Assembly: GCA_964451415.1 (NCBI GenBank)
Contig: CAYVHU010000015.1
Span: forward strand, 6,219-70,218
Reading direction: 5' to 3'
DNA length: 64,000 bases
DNA from: CAYVHU01 sp964451415
GTDB taxonomy: Bacteria > Pseudomonadota > Alphaproteobacteria > Rhodospirillales > Magnetovibrionaceae
Shown: positions 43,492 to 52,946 of the stretch, one piece after another
Numbering within the stretch: position 1 is the stretch's first letter
Layout of the letters: every line of letters begins with the position of its first letter
The notes under the pieces: model-generated
What the model saw: only the letters and a program-made list of their open reading frames with translations
Database searches by the model: none
What the model was told of the DNA's origin: nothing
Program-made: the position numbers and the translations under genes

Positions 43492-44497
43492 ACGGCATAT
43501 CCTTGCGCGAAAAATCCTGATCCCAAGGAACGGCCCTGAACTTCGTAAGGACATGCCAGGCTAGCCCCAGAACCGAAACGACGGATGCGGCAAGCATCCA
43601 CGCCATCGTCGGATCGTAGAATATGGTGTAGCCGACCCACGAACGAACTTCGTCGAAACGCAATGTTCCCTTGCCAAGGGCAAGGGTCTCGCCGACCTTG
43701 ATTTCGCGTCGTTTGCGTCCTTGAATGACGATTAACGTCGGATTCTTGGGCGTACGGAACGTCCACGATTTCTTTTCGTCATAGAGCGGCTTTTCAAGTT
43801 TAAGCCACAGCATCACCGGCTTGTTCGCCCCCGGGGGGATCCATTCGTTATTCAGCTTGAAATCGTTGATCGGATAGGACGGCATATGAACCGAGCCGGT
43901 GTAAACTTTGCCGGCGCCGTCCGTATACGTCAAAATCGGGGCAAACCCCTTGTTGGAGGTCGTATAAAAACGGTACCCCTCGATCTTCAACGGCACGTCG
44001 TCGCCGATGACTTCTTCGCGCCAGACCCCCGCGTCGTTCGCAATCAGAACGGTGCTGCGGGTTTCGCGCCGGTTCATCTGCGGCGCGTATTTGACGCTAA
44101 AGCTACCTTGAATCAGTTTGATCGCATCCAGTGAGCGCCAGAAATGGAAACTTCCCGCCTCATCCACATCGACACTCAGAGGATCAAAGGGAAAGCCCTG
44201 GGTAATTTCGACGTGCCCCTTCAAGGCAAAGAGAGACCCCCCCGCCGCCACCAGCGCCACCATCGCAAGACCCAAATGGAACACCAGCAAGCCGCCCTTG
44301 CGGCGCAACTGTTTATGGACCGCAATCGCCGCCAGCAAATTCACGAACAACACCGCGAAGGGAACCGTCACGGCAGCTCCTCCCGAGGTTCCCGTCCACC
44401 GGCTTAGCGCCAGCGCCCCCACAACCCAGGCCAGCAACGCAAGCGTCAACCACAAAGAAGCGGCCCAACGCAAAAGCGGTGCGGTTTCCAGCCTCAT
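43481..44497 (-). CDS. resB: System II heme ligase subunit ResB/Ccs1
   Basis: A 338-residue ResB-like protein. Two N-terminal helices with LWLTLALLAWVVGALALSRW and a third near residue 75 are followed by a long periplasmic domain (SFSVKYAPQMNRRETRSTVL, YRFYTTSNKGFAPI) and a final helix (MAWMLAASVVSVLGLAWHVL). It is shorter than canonical ResB (about 450) but the order of helices and soluble domain is right. It partners CcsA immediately downstream and overlaps the 11-heme gene by four bases. Confidence 0.87.
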   Translation of the reverse strand: MRLETAPLLRWAASLWLTLALLAWVVGALALSRWTGTSGGAAVTVPFAVLFVNLLAAIAVHKQLRRKGGLLVFHLGLAMVALVAAGGSLFALKGHVEITQGFPFDPLSVDVDEAGSFHFWRSLDAIKLIQGSFSVKYAPQMNRRETRSTVLIANDAGVWREEVIGDDVPLKIEGYRFYTTSNKGFAPILTYTDGAGKVYTGSVHMPSYPINDFKLNNEWIPPGANKPVMLWLKLEKPLYDEKKSWTFRTPKNPTLIVIQGRKRREIKVGETLALGKGTLRFDEVRSWVGYTIFYDPTMAWMLAASVVSVLGLAWHVLTKFRAVPWDQDFSRKDMPYAR

Positions 44498-46935
44498 GGC
44501 GCATTCCGGCAGTTTTCACTGCTCATGGCCATCCACCTTCTTCCCACTTGACCGTTTCCAGGAGGACCCGCGGACCCACAATTATTCGCGCTCCACTGAC
44601 CGCTCTTGGCCCAAGTTCTCACCTTGAGAACAGAGTTCATGTAATAGGGCGGATTGTTATACGGTGCCGTCGTGTTATTTCGCACCTGCGTTCCCGCCGG
44701 AAGCCCCCCCTCGGGCCCGACGTCATTTAAATTCACTAAAAAGGCTTTGTTCTTCCATCCATGAGGCACCGCGACATGACACCAAGAACACCTTAGCTTA
44801 CCGATACGCTGATAATGAAAGCCATGCAGGTTCGAAGCCATCATCCCGCAGCAAAACCCGCTGCGTGTCGAAGAACTGAGGATCTTCTGATAGTTATGGC
44901 ACTTGAAGCACAGGTCGCTACTGCTGCCCGAACCGGTCGAAGAACTCCAATTCCCTTTCAAGAGGAAGTTTTTGTTCGACCCGTGCGGCCCCCAGGGATC
45001 GCCGTTCTCGTTAAGCGTGTTGTTCTTCGGCACCACCGTCTGCGGATTGGCCAGGGGGTCCGTTTCCGAACCGTGACAATCCGAACAATACATGGTCTGC
45101 GTGCCCAAATCCGCAGCACCGTTCCACGGTGGAAGGAAAAGCGCCAAATTCAAACCACCTCGGGTCGCCGCGTCGCGGCCGGTGTTTTTCATCACCGGGT
45201 GCCAGGAACGATGGTTCCCGCCAGGCTCGCCCTTGTCCGCGTCGGGGGACTGAAATTCCATCGCCTGATTTGTATACTGCGTCATGCCATTGGTTCCCGA
45301 CGGCGTGCTGTCGCCCAGGTTGGGCGGCGTCGTGTACCCATAGTTGGAATGGCACTTCAGGCAAATCTGATATTCCCGCGTCATATAAGGGCTGGAAACC
45401 AGATCGCTGGACCCCGGAGGGGGATTGCCGCGTTTAAGATCGAACCCGGTGGGGTTGGACATGAACGCCGCGGAGCCGTAAATCGGTTCCACGCCCCACA
45501 TGCCGCGGAGCACGCCCGAGGCAATGTTAGTGTGTCCCGCCGCGTGCAGATGCGTCCCTGCCGCGTCAGGGACGCTTGGATCGGCGTTGAACAGACGGTT
45601 CTTGATGACCCGATGCGGGTTGTGGCAATCGGTGCATTCGGCGTGACGGTTGGTCGGCGCACCGAGACCCAGGTTCAGCTGCGATTCAATGAAGTCTGCG
45701 CCTGCATTCAACACGCTCGACGTGCCGATATCATGCACCTCGGGCTGCTTGTCGATGGGCATTTTGCGCAGCAAGGCAAAATCCGTCTTGATATCGGGAA
45801 CCTCAAAACCGGGCGTCCCCTGATTCACCAAGACCGCCCCATTTGAAGAATGGCACTGGTAGCACGTTTCCTCGATGGCCGAATTGCCGCCGGATTTCGG
45901 CGTTGAAATGCTATCGGTGCCTTCGCGCAGAAGGCGCCGCGCGCCCTGCACCGTATGGGTGTCATGACAATTCAGACATGACACCTTCCACACCTGAGCA
46001 TTCACATCAAATTCCCGCAAGGACGACGCTGCGGACTGGTAGGTTTCATTGGCCACCAAAGAGTTGGCGTGCGCCGAACCGGTCCAACCGGCTTTGTCGT
46101 GACATGCCAGACAGATGATATCGTTATTCTGGTTGAACGCCCCCCCAGTGGGAGCCGCTTTTTGGAACCGGTTCAAGCGCAGAAACTTGATATTGGCATC
46201 CACCGTGTCGCGGATATGCGGGTCGTGACACGATGTGCATTGCACCTGACCCTTTTCCAGGGGAATCAGCGGCTTCACGCCCGGCACGCGGTTGCCGATC
46301 TCAGGCGTCGTGCTAGGCGGCCGCAATTCCCCATCGCGAGACGCCAGCGCATCGTCGTACGTGAACGAAATCGGATGGTCGTTGGTTAAGTCGGTACCGA
46401 TCAGACGCGTGAACCCCGTCTTGCTGCCCGCATTCGCCGGCATGACGCCACCGGGGCCGGTGCCGGTAACCGCAATATCAGCGGTAAGGGGATTCTGGTC
46501 GGTCAAAGCGCCATTGAGAACATTCACATTGCCGATCGCCACCGTGCCATCGTGGCACGACAGGCACACCTTGCTGCTGCCGCCGGGCTGGTTCAGCCCC
46601 AGGGCATCCATGGAGCTTGAAGAATACAACTTGTAGGTCGTCGAACCGATATATCGATTCCATAACGGCGCAACCACGTTCGTCGATGCGCCGTGGGGCG
46701 TATGGCAAAACACGCACACCTCGTCTTCACTCGTCGCACGGACGGCGTTCCCACTATTAGCCGAAAGATTGTGCTTGGTATTCACGATGTCGGAAATGCG
46801 CGCCGCCCACGCCTCGGCGGGAAAAAGCGCCACCACCGCCAGCATCACAACCCCGAGCGCCACAACCCCGAACGTGAGGGTATCAAACGCCGTGAACCGG
46901 ACCCGTCTTCCAAAAATTCGTTGCATCCGCCTCAT
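44494..46935 (-). CDS. Undecaheme c-type cytochrome with OmcE-like front domain
   Basis: An 813-residue secreted cytochrome with a signal helix (VVALGVVMLAVVALFPAEAW) and eleven CXXCH motifs: CVFCH, CLSCH, CTSCH, CLACH, CLNCH, CYQCH, CTDCH, CLKCH, CSDCH, CFKCH and CSWCH. The first 250 residues (VNTKHNLS, CVFCHTPHG, PLWNR, CLSCHDGT, GTDLTNDHPISF, CTSCHDPH) parallel the tetraheme protein encoded at 54555. The rest adds seven hemes. It is probably the large surface or periplasmic electron carrier of the locus. GGAGG precedes ATG 46935. Confidence 0.93.
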   Translation of the reverse strand: MRRMQRIFGRRVRFTAFDTLTFGVVALGVVMLAVVALFPAEAWAARISDIVNTKHNLSANSGNAVRATSEDEVCVFCHTPHGASTNVVAPLWNRYIGSTTYKLYSSSSMDALGLNQPGGSSKVCLSCHDGTVAIGNVNVLNGALTDQNPLTADIAVTGTGPGGVMPANAGSKTGFTRLIGTDLTNDHPISFTYDDALASRDGELRPPSTTPEIGNRVPGVKPLIPLEKGQVQCTSCHDPHIRDTVDANIKFLRLNRFQKAAPTGGAFNQNNDIICLACHDKAGWTGSAHANSLVANETYQSAASSLREFDVNAQVWKVSCLNCHDTHTVQGARRLLREGTDSISTPKSGGNSAIEETCYQCHSSNGAVLVNQGTPGFEVPDIKTDFALLRKMPIDKQPEVHDIGTSSVLNAGADFIESQLNLGLGAPTNRHAECTDCHNPHRVIKNRLFNADPSVPDAAGTHLHAAGHTNIASGVLRGMWGVEPIYGSAAFMSNPTGFDLKRGNPPPGSSDLVSSPYMTREYQICLKCHSNYGYTTPPNLGDSTPSGTNGMTQYTNQAMEFQSPDADKGEPGGNHRSWHPVMKNTGRDAATRGGLNLALFLPPWNGAADLGTQTMYCSDCHGSETDPLANPQTVVPKNNTLNENGDPWGPHGSNKNFLLKGNWSSSTGSGSSSDLCFKCHNYQKILSSSTRSGFCCGMMASNLHGFHYQRIGKLRCSWCHVAVPHGWKNKAFLVNLNDVGPEGGLPAGTQVRNNTTAPYNNPPYYMNSVLKVRTWAKSGQWSANNCGSAGPPGNGQVGRRWMAMSSENCRNAP

Positions 46936-48035
46936 CGTGAGCCTCCATGCGTCAATTCCTTGAAAACAGAAACGCGCCCGTTGAACATATCGGATATATA
47001 AACACGTCCGCTATTGTCGGTCCAAGCACCGCTTGGCAGAAAAAATTGTCCAACCTTTTTGCCCGTCCCGCCGATCGACAGGAGAAAACGCCCTTTGTGA
47101 TCGTAAATCAGCACATGGTCGAAATAGGATTCAACCACGTAGATCCGCCCATCGCCACCGATCGCGACTCCCTTGGGGCGCGACATATTGCCAACATTCA
47201 CACCCAGCTTGCCAAAAGACTGCACGGGATCATCATTCATATCAAAAACCTGAATGCGGAAATTCAGCGTGTCCGAAACGTATAGCCGCCCATCCTTGAA
47301 CGCGAGGTAAGTCGGGGCGTTGAATTGCCCCGCCGCCGTACCACGTTTACCGATCGTATCTATCAGCTTACCGGAAGAATCGAAAACCTTGATATTGTGG
47401 GCTCCGGTGTCGGCCACGTAGATGCGTCCGTCAATGTTGTTGCGCGCGATTCCCGTGGGCCGAACGAGGATGCCCCTGCCCTTGCGATCCAGGGGCTTGC
47501 CATCGGCGCTTAAACGGAAAATTTCGCCAAGAACGGAATCCGTTACCCAAAAACCGCCCGTGCCGTCGGCGCAAATGGCGACCGGCGTATCGAACCCAAG
47601 GCCGTGCGCGGCGCGGTCCCATTCCAACAACCGCTTGGCGGCCATATCAAAGACCATCACCGCCTGCCGGCTTGCATCCAGAACCAAAACCCGGCCTTGC
47701 GCATCGACCATCCCGCCCATCGGGCGCTGTAACTCCTCGTACTTTGGCTTGCCGAAAACCAAGCCGACGATCACCGCGAAAAGGGTTTTTTTCTTTTTCG
47801 ACTGCCCATCTTTTGCAACGAAGTTTTCTTCGCCGAGCAGCGTTCCGGCATAGGCGTAACGGGCCTGTTCGGGCGGCAGGGGCCATATTTGTGCATTCAC
47901 GCCCGGAACGAGGACCGGCGCCACCCTCTCCGGCTGCACCGCACACGCGCTCACGCCGAGAACGCAAAGGAGCGCAAAAAGCGCTCTTCTCAGGGACCGC
48001 GCCCTCTTTCCTTCATGGCCAATCAAATTTATCAT
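46932..48035 (-). CDS. NHL-repeat six-blade propeller lipoprotein 1
   Basis: A 367-residue lipoprotein (lipobox GVSAC) with NHL repeats: GRVLVLDASRQAVMVFD, GRIYVADTGAHNIKVFD, RLYVSDTLNFRIQVFD, GRIYVVESYFDHVLIYD and GRVYISDMFNGRVSVF. The sequence before the propeller has IWPLPPEQARYAYAG, also found in its paralogue at 55649. NHL proteins commonly accompany extracellular cytochromes in metal-reducing bacteria and may scaffold them. It overlaps the 11-heme gene by four bases. Confidence 0.87.
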   Translation of the reverse strand: MINLIGHEGKRARSLRRALFALLCVLGVSACAVQPERVAPVLVPGVNAQIWPLPPEQARYAYAGTLLGEENFVAKDGQSKKKKTLFAVIVGLVFGKPKYEELQRPMGGMVDAQGRVLVLDASRQAVMVFDMAAKRLLEWDRAAHGLGFDTPVAICADGTGGFWVTDSVLGEIFRLSADGKPLDRKGRGILVRPTGIARNNIDGRIYVADTGAHNIKVFDSSGKLIDTIGKRGTAAGQFNAPTYLAFKDGRLYVSDTLNFRIQVFDMNDDPVQSFGKLGVNVGNMSRPKGVAIGGDGRIYVVESYFDHVLIYDHKGRFLLSIGGTGKKVGQFFLPSGAWTDNSGRVYISDMFNGRVSVFKELTHGGSR

Positions 48036-48102
48036 AACCCGCCTGTTCCAAGCATATTCCACGGCCAACGAGCGGAAAAAACTGTGTTTTATATTCCGGC
48101 AC

Positions 48103-48987
48103 TTACCCCGGAATGAAAAGCCCCGCCATCCGTACGGCCCTGATCAGGTTTCGTGTCGAGTCCTCAACGGCCAACATCGCGTCATGATACGCCCCTTCTT
48201 TCGCCAGCATGGCCGCTTTTTTGCGAATATCGTGAGCCTTGATTTTCAGTTCCTTGATTTTCGCACGATAAGCGGGGTTGGGCTTTTTTTCCTCGACAAC
48301 CATCTGCAAAACGGAGATCAGGCTGTCGTTGCGGTCGAGTTCATAGAGATACTCATCCTTCGGCGTCTCGAAATGCAGCACCCGCACAAGGGTCTCACCT
48401 TGACGCAGCTGAGCCGTTAGCGCCGACACTAAAGTATAGGCCTTTTCCAGTTCTTTGGTCCCGGAATCGACCTTGCCGTTTGAAATGAAGGCATCGGCCT
48501 TGTCGATATACCCCTTGATCTGGCGGCTTTGCACGAGGGACTTATTGCCCTGTTTCTTTTCCTTGGAAACTCTATCGTACGCCTTCAAAAGAGCTTCAAC
48601 CGAGGCTCTGCGCTCGGTAAAATTTTTTTTCAATAAAGCCGCGTGGCTTTTTTTATAATCAAGGGTGCGAGAAGCCTTGCTGATACGCCGGATCGCCTCG
48701 TTCATTTGGTGATTGGCGGACACAAAATCACCCGCAGCAAAAGCGGCGAAGGCCCCGCTGTACAACTTCATGATCGCCCTGAGCGCCGCCTTTGCAGCCT
48801 CGCTCTGCCCGCGCGCGATACGCTGCACGGCGACCCCCTTCGTCATCATGTTCTTAAAGTAATTCAGTTTCTGTCTGGTTCTCTCCTTGGTGACAGGAAC
48901 CCGATTCTTAACCTCACCATGAGCGACATTCCCCCCCAGGGAAATCAGAAATACGCACACAAGCCCTATCCATAACGATCTTTTCAT
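48103..48987 (-). CDS. Secreted all-helical protein of unknown function
   Basis: A 294-residue protein. It has a signal peptide (LVCVFLISLGGNVAHGE) and then almost uninterrupted amphipathic helix rich in Lys, Glu and Ala (SKASRTLDYKKSHAALLKKN, RKKAAMLAKEGAYHDAMLAV), with no Cys. It has no heme motif and no recognised domain. The pattern suggests a periplasmic helical-bundle or coiled-coil adaptor. It lies between the pentaheme and NHL genes in the same operon and is probably structural. Confidence 0.75.
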   Translation of the reverse strand: MKRSLWIGLVCVFLISLGGNVAHGEVKNRVPVTKERTRQKLNYFKNMMTKGVAVQRIARGQSEAAKAALRAIMKLYSGAFAAFAAGDFVSANHQMNEAIRRISKASRTLDYKKSHAALLKKNFTERRASVEALLKAYDRVSKEKKQGNKSLVQSRQIKGYIDKADAFISNGKVDSGTKELEKAYTLVSALTAQLRQGETLVRVLHFETPKDEYLYELDRNDSLISVLQMVVEEKKPNPAYRAKIKELKIKAHDIRKKAAMLAKEGAYHDAMLAVEDSTRNLIRAVRMAGLFIPG

Positions 48988-49049
48988 AAGCTTTACTTTT
49001 TTGTCGTTGCTGTGAGCGTTTTATAACATCATCGATTTCGACCCCCTAC

Positions 49050-50390
49050 CTATGGGGCTTTGGCGACATCCGCCGTCTGCACGAGGTCTCCCGTCTTGTT
49101 GCCCCATGCATTGCGTTCAAATGTAATGACCGCTGCGATATCCGCCGTCGGCAAGGTCTCTTTCCACGAAGGCATTGCGGAATCAGGAAGCCCGTGAAGA
49201 ACGATTTTGATGTGATCTTTCACCGGACCCGTTGCGACCTTGCTTCCTTTCAAGGCCGGGAATGTGTCAGGCACGCCTTCACCTTGTTCACCATGACATC
49301 CCGAACAGTTCTCACCATAGACATCTTTACCCCGGGTCATAAGCTGAGCCTTCGTCCTTGTGACGGCCGGTTTCGTCTTTTTAGCACCACCGGAGCTGCT
49401 TCCTGACAAGGCGTTCTGAACGTCTTGCGGCTGAACATAACCGCCCTTGTTTCCCCATTTATTCCGTTCGAAACTGATCACCGCGGCCAGTTTTTCAACC
49501 GACAGGTCCTTCCCCCAGGACGGCATCGCGGTATCGGGAACACCGTTAAGAACAAGATGGATATGACTGCTTGCCGGTCCGTTGGCGATCGTGCTGCCCT
49601 TGATCGGCGGAAAGGTCTCGGGCACCCCTTCTCCGTTATCGCCATGACAGCCAGCGCAGTTCTCGGCAAACACGTCGGCACCGAGCTTCATCAACGCTTT
49701 TTTGGACATATTGCGGACCTTCACAGCAGCCACTTTCGCGTGCGCGCCAGAGCCCTTTTTCTTTGGTGTTTTGTTCTTGGAATGACATTTGCGGCACTGC
49801 GAAATGGGAAACGCGACCTTGCCGTGACACACACCACAATACTGACCGGCCAGAATGGCTGCCATACTGATTTTATTGGCACCCTTTTTCGGGATGAATA
49901 TCTTCGGATGGCAATTACTGCATTGCAGCCATTGCGTATGCGGTTTGTGGGGATAAACCACATCAGGCATACTGCCCTTCACCTGACGCACAATGTTCAA
50001 ATTGAGAACCCTGAGCTTCACCGTCGGATCAAGCCGATCGGCGCGCGGCGCAATCAGGCCTTCATTAAGCGCCTTGACCCAATCCACGTGATTGCCAGCT
50101 TTGGCTTTGGGAAGACTTTTGAAAGCATCACGAGGCTTTTGCAATGCCGCCGTGCCGGCGTTTTCAGGATCGTGGATACCATCTTCCATCGGCGGCAGAT
50201 TGAAATTGGCTGCGCCCTTAAAAAGACGATTGAATCTGTTGACCGAACTCGGCTTTTTTTTTGCCACGGACGATTTCGAGCTTTGCGCAAAGCTTGGGGC
50301 GGCAAACACCGTCGCGTTCATCAGCAAGGCCGCCATCAAAGACATGGCAAAAACTACGGAAAAGGGCAAAGCAACCGGCATTGACTTCAT
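49050..50390 (-). CDS. Pentaheme fusion: triheme c7-like domain plus two class I cytochrome c domains
   Basis: A 446-residue secreted cytochrome (signal ends near MNATVFAAPSFAQ). Residues 140-210 hold CSNCH, CGVCH and CRKCH in the c7-type triheme pattern (FPHK-like YPHKPHTQW, GANKISMAAILAGQYCG). Two tandem class I domains follow, with CAGCHGDNGEGVPETFPP and CSGCHGEQGEGVPDTFPA, each with a Met ligand (DTAMPSWGK, DSAMPSWKE). The front domain is a close paralogue of the lipoprotein at 60929. It is co-transcribed with the triheme gene 9 bases upstream. Confidence 0.92.
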   Translation of the reverse strand: MKSMPVALPFSVVFAMSLMAALLMNATVFAAPSFAQSSKSSVAKKKPSSVNRFNRLFKGAANFNLPPMEDGIHDPENAGTAALQKPRDAFKSLPKAKAGNHVDWVKALNEGLIAPRADRLDPTVKLRVLNLNIVRQVKGSMPDVVYPHKPHTQWLQCSNCHPKIFIPKKGANKISMAAILAGQYCGVCHGKVAFPISQCRKCHSKNKTPKKKGSGAHAKVAAVKVRNMSKKALMKLGADVFAENCAGCHGDNGEGVPETFPPIKGSTIANGPASSHIHLVLNGVPDTAMPSWGKDLSVEKLAAVISFERNKWGNKGGYVQPQDVQNALSGSSSGGAKKTKPAVTRTKAQLMTRGKDVYGENCSGCHGEQGEGVPDTFPALKGSKVATGPVKDHIKIVLHGLPDSAMPSWKETLPTADIAAVITFERNAWGNKTGDLVQTADVAKAP

Positions 50391-50399
50391 AACAAGAGC

Positions 50400-50837
50400 T
50401 CACTTTCCTTTTTTGCCCTTGGGGCGATCAGGCGGCGTCACCAGCATTTCGAGGGTACTGTTGTGGACTTGCGTTTTTGTTCCCGGCTTGCCGGAATGGC
50501 ACAGCGTGCAGTTTTCCACGGACCACGCAATCTCGCCGTTGTGGCAAGCCCCACAGAATTCACCATCAAAAATTTTCAACATGGTGATGTCGTTTCCACC
50601 GGCCTTAAACTCAAACCCGAGATCCGCGTGGCACACCTTGCAACGAAAGCGGATACGATGAAACCAATGGGGAAAGATCGGCGGGCGCATCCCCGCCGCA
50701 TCGGAATAATTGTTGATAACGATATCCCCATATTCCGCATGCGCACTGTTGTTCGGCGCACTGATAAGCAGTCCGAAAAGAAACAGCGCCGCATAAATCC
50801 ATCGCGACACGGGGCCTTTTTTTTGCAACTTTGACAT
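50400..50837 (-). CDS. Triheme c7-type cytochrome
   Basis: A 145-residue secreted cytochrome. The signal is AALFLFGLLISAPNNSAHAE, and the hemes are CKVCH, CGACH and CTLCH, with the helper motif PPIFPHWFHRIRFRCKVCH. It is a paralogue of the protein at 61578. ATG 50837 gives a standard signal peptide; upstream in-frame ATGs would add an unusual leader. It lies 117 bases downstream of a sigma54 promoter and is probably the first gene of the long cytochrome/assembly/regulator operon. Confidence 0.88.
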   Translation of the reverse strand: MSKLQKKGPVSRWIYAALFLFGLLISAPNNSAHAEYGDIVINNYSDAAGMRPPIFPHWFHRIRFRCKVCHADLGFEFKAGGNDITMLKIFDGEFCGACHNGEIAWSVENCTLCHSGKPGTKTQVHNSTLEMLVTPPDRPKGKKGK

Positions 50838-50953
50838 TCCGAAACCCATTCTAAATTCATGGCGCGACAAACTTAGAACGCACCCCTCAGCCGACAAAGA
50901 AACCCACGCCGACCCTTCGATATGCATCGATATTTTTTGACTTTAATAAGCGA

Positions 50954-50969
50954 TGCAATAACCTTGCCA
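50954..50969 (-). promoter_or_regulatory. Sigma54 (-24/-12) promoter before the triheme operon
   Basis: On the reverse strand the site reads TGGCAA-ggtta-TTGCA, against consensus TGGCAC-N5-TTGCA, with the strict spacing between GG and GC kept. Transcription would begin roughly 12 bases beyond, leaving a leader of about 100 bases before the triheme gene. The locus encodes its own sigma54 activator. Confidence 0.75.
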
Positions 50970-51033
50970 TAAACATGGCCATTGCAATTGCCTGCTAATC
51001 TGCGGGGCCTGGCCTCTTCGGGTGGAGACGTTA

Positions 51034-51049
51034 TTCTCAAAAATGAGAA
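51034..51049. promoter_or_regulatory. Candidate enhancer palindrome for the sigma54 regulator
   Basis: A perfect inverted repeat TTCTCA-aaaa-TGAGAA lies about 65 bases upstream of the -24 element. A degenerate version (TTCCAA-ctta-TGAGAA) sits in the same relative place before the tetraheme gene. Fis-type NtrC regulators bind such dyads at this distance. Confidence 0.6.
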
Positions 51050-51071
51050 ATGCGGGGCATTTTTTCCCGAA

Positions 51072-52946
51072 TTAGAAACTTCTGACGACACTGAACTGAA
51101 ACGAATCCGCAAGATGACGGCTCTGGTCCTGGAGCAACTGAAGGCGCGCCTGCAAAACGACGAGACCGATACGATAGGACATGGTCGAGTTCCATTGACG
51201 GCTCCAATTCACATCGTTGTCGGCGCTGGACTTGGTATTGGCAAACGTAATGGGAATCAGATTGTCGGAAAGAAAACTCACCTGCGATTGGAAACTAAGG
51301 CCGCGCACGCCGTAAACATTCTTGGCATGGTAAGAAACACTGCCCTGCGAACTCTTTCTCCATGCCCTCTTGCTATCGGCTCCATGAGTCAGTTGTATGG
51401 ACAAGTCGGCGCTCCATGTCCTTTTTTGGTCTGTCTCAAAGCCCTTCGTCAACTGCATGTTGTATAGTTGTTGGGTTGTATTTTGTTCGACGCTGATAAC
51501 CCGGTTGTCCGTTGCGGAAAAATCGACAATCGTCCATTTTCCCCCTTTCGTGCTTTGATAGGTCAAGGACGTCCTGTGTCCAATGTTGGTCGTCAACAAA
51601 GTCGATGTCGATGAGTAACTGCTTTGAATCCCCTGGCTCAAAGACCATTTCACAGGTGCCAAGAAAAGATTCTCAAGTTCCTTCCTCGCGCTTTGTCCCA
51701 ATGAAAACGTTTCGTTGTGTGTCAATTGTGCCGCAGTTTGCTGTATCGACTGCGCGCGCAACGTACTGGTCCAGTTCCAATCAAAGCCGTAAACTTCAAC
51801 CATGTCGTCCGTATACGACAATCCCGCAGCTTCATTGGCCCGCATGGTCGTCGAAGGCTCGCTGGATGCGCTCGCGCTCGCGTCCGAACTTGACGTCTTG
51901 GTTACATGGCGCGTGTCATAGGCCGCACCGACGTTGGCATCCGCCAGCAACTTGCGCGTTATTTTGTAATTCAGACCCAGCGCCCCATTTAAGCTTTCCC
52001 GACGGTTCGACGTGTCGCCCGCCGTCGAAGACGGATCGACAAAAGCGGTCTGGTTTTTTTCATTTAAGCCGGTCCACACGGCCGATAAGGAAAAGGGGTA
52101 TTCTTCGGGGGTCCAGCGAAGCGTCGATGTGCCTTGTATAAATGTCTTATCGACTTTTTCGGCGCTCGTCGTCGAGTTCGTAAGAAGAATGGTCGATGTA
52201 CTGTCATACATGACGTCTTCCCAAGGCGTATACCTGTAACGCGCAGACGCAGCATCGCTCGATGCCGTTTCTGTTGCATTCATCCCCCCTGCCGAAGTGC
52301 GTCCACGATGGGAAAGACGCAACGTGACGTCGTGTTCCCCGATGATTTTGTTTATGGACATCGAAAAGCCGGCATCTGTCTGACCCCCGCTTTCACTTTG
52401 CGTCGAAGTCGCATAATCCAGACTGGTGAGCACCGACAGCGTCTTGTCCCAGTAAACACGCGAGAACAAGTTGAGAGAATCCGACGTCGATTTGCTCTCC
52501 GTGAGCGAGCTTTTGGTTGCTGAATTCGTTCGCCGGTACGTAAGTGAAGTCGGAAAGTGGCTCTGTGGCAAAACGTATACGCTGAGCGATCCCGTCAAGA
52601 TCCCGCTATCGACGGACTGGCCACCGTATATGGACTTCACTTCCGAAACAGTCAGATTAGCGTCCGTCGTCGCCAACCAAGGTTGCCAGATATAGCTCGT
52701 CGCGAAAACCGTGCCATTCAGAACATGGCGAAAGTTGCGGTCTTCCTTCCCCGACTTACTTGTATAAAATGAATACCCCAGATTTCCCGAGGTCCTCATT
52801 TGCGGAATAAGCAAACCGTTAAAAAGACTGCTGACACGGTCAAACGCCGAACCTCCTCCGGTATCGGCAAGCGTCACCGGGGCGGCACCACACAACGTAA
52901 CAACCGATAGGGCGGAAAGCAAATAAACGGGCTTGCGCACACGCAT
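51072..52946 (-). CDS. Outer-membrane beta-barrel protein of the cytochrome locus
   Basis: A 624-residue protein with a signal peptide (YLLSALSVVTLCGAAPVTLA). It consists mostly of alternating polar/hydrophobic strands rich in Ser, Thr and aromatic residues (TSYIWQPWLATTDANLTV, YRYTPWEDVMYDSTSTILLT). It ends FQFSVVRSF, with the terminal Phe expected of BAM-inserted barrels. About 24-28 strands would fit. It could be the porin sheath that lets electrons cross the outer membrane, as MtrB and PioB do, but it lacks obvious MtrB motifs. The start at 52946 follows GAGAAGG. Confidence 0.82.
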   Translation of the reverse strand: MRVRKPVYLLSALSVVTLCGAAPVTLADTGGGSAFDRVSSLFNGLLIPQMRTSGNLGYSFYTSKSGKEDRNFRHVLNGTVFATSYIWQPWLATTDANLTVSEVKSIYGGQSVDSGILTGSLSVYVLPQSHFPTSLTYRRTNSATKSSLTESKSTSDSLNLFSRVYWDKTLSVLTSLDYATSTQSESGGQTDAGFSMSINKIIGEHDVTLRLSHRGRTSAGGMNATETASSDAASARYRYTPWEDVMYDSTSTILLTNSTTSAEKVDKTFIQGTSTLRWTPEEYPFSLSAVWTGLNEKNQTAFVDPSSTAGDTSNRRESLNGALGLNYKITRKLLADANVGAAYDTRHVTKTSSSDASASASSEPSTTMRANEAAGLSYTDDMVEVYGFDWNWTSTLRAQSIQQTAAQLTHNETFSLGQSARKELENLFLAPVKWSLSQGIQSSYSSTSTLLTTNIGHRTSLTYQSTKGGKWTIVDFSATDNRVISVEQNTTQQLYNMQLTKGFETDQKRTWSADLSIQLTHGADSKRAWRKSSQGSVSYHAKNVYGVRGLSFQSQVSFLSDNLIPITFANTKSSADNDVNWSRQWNSTMSYRIGLVVLQARLQLLQDQSRHLADSFQFSVVRSF

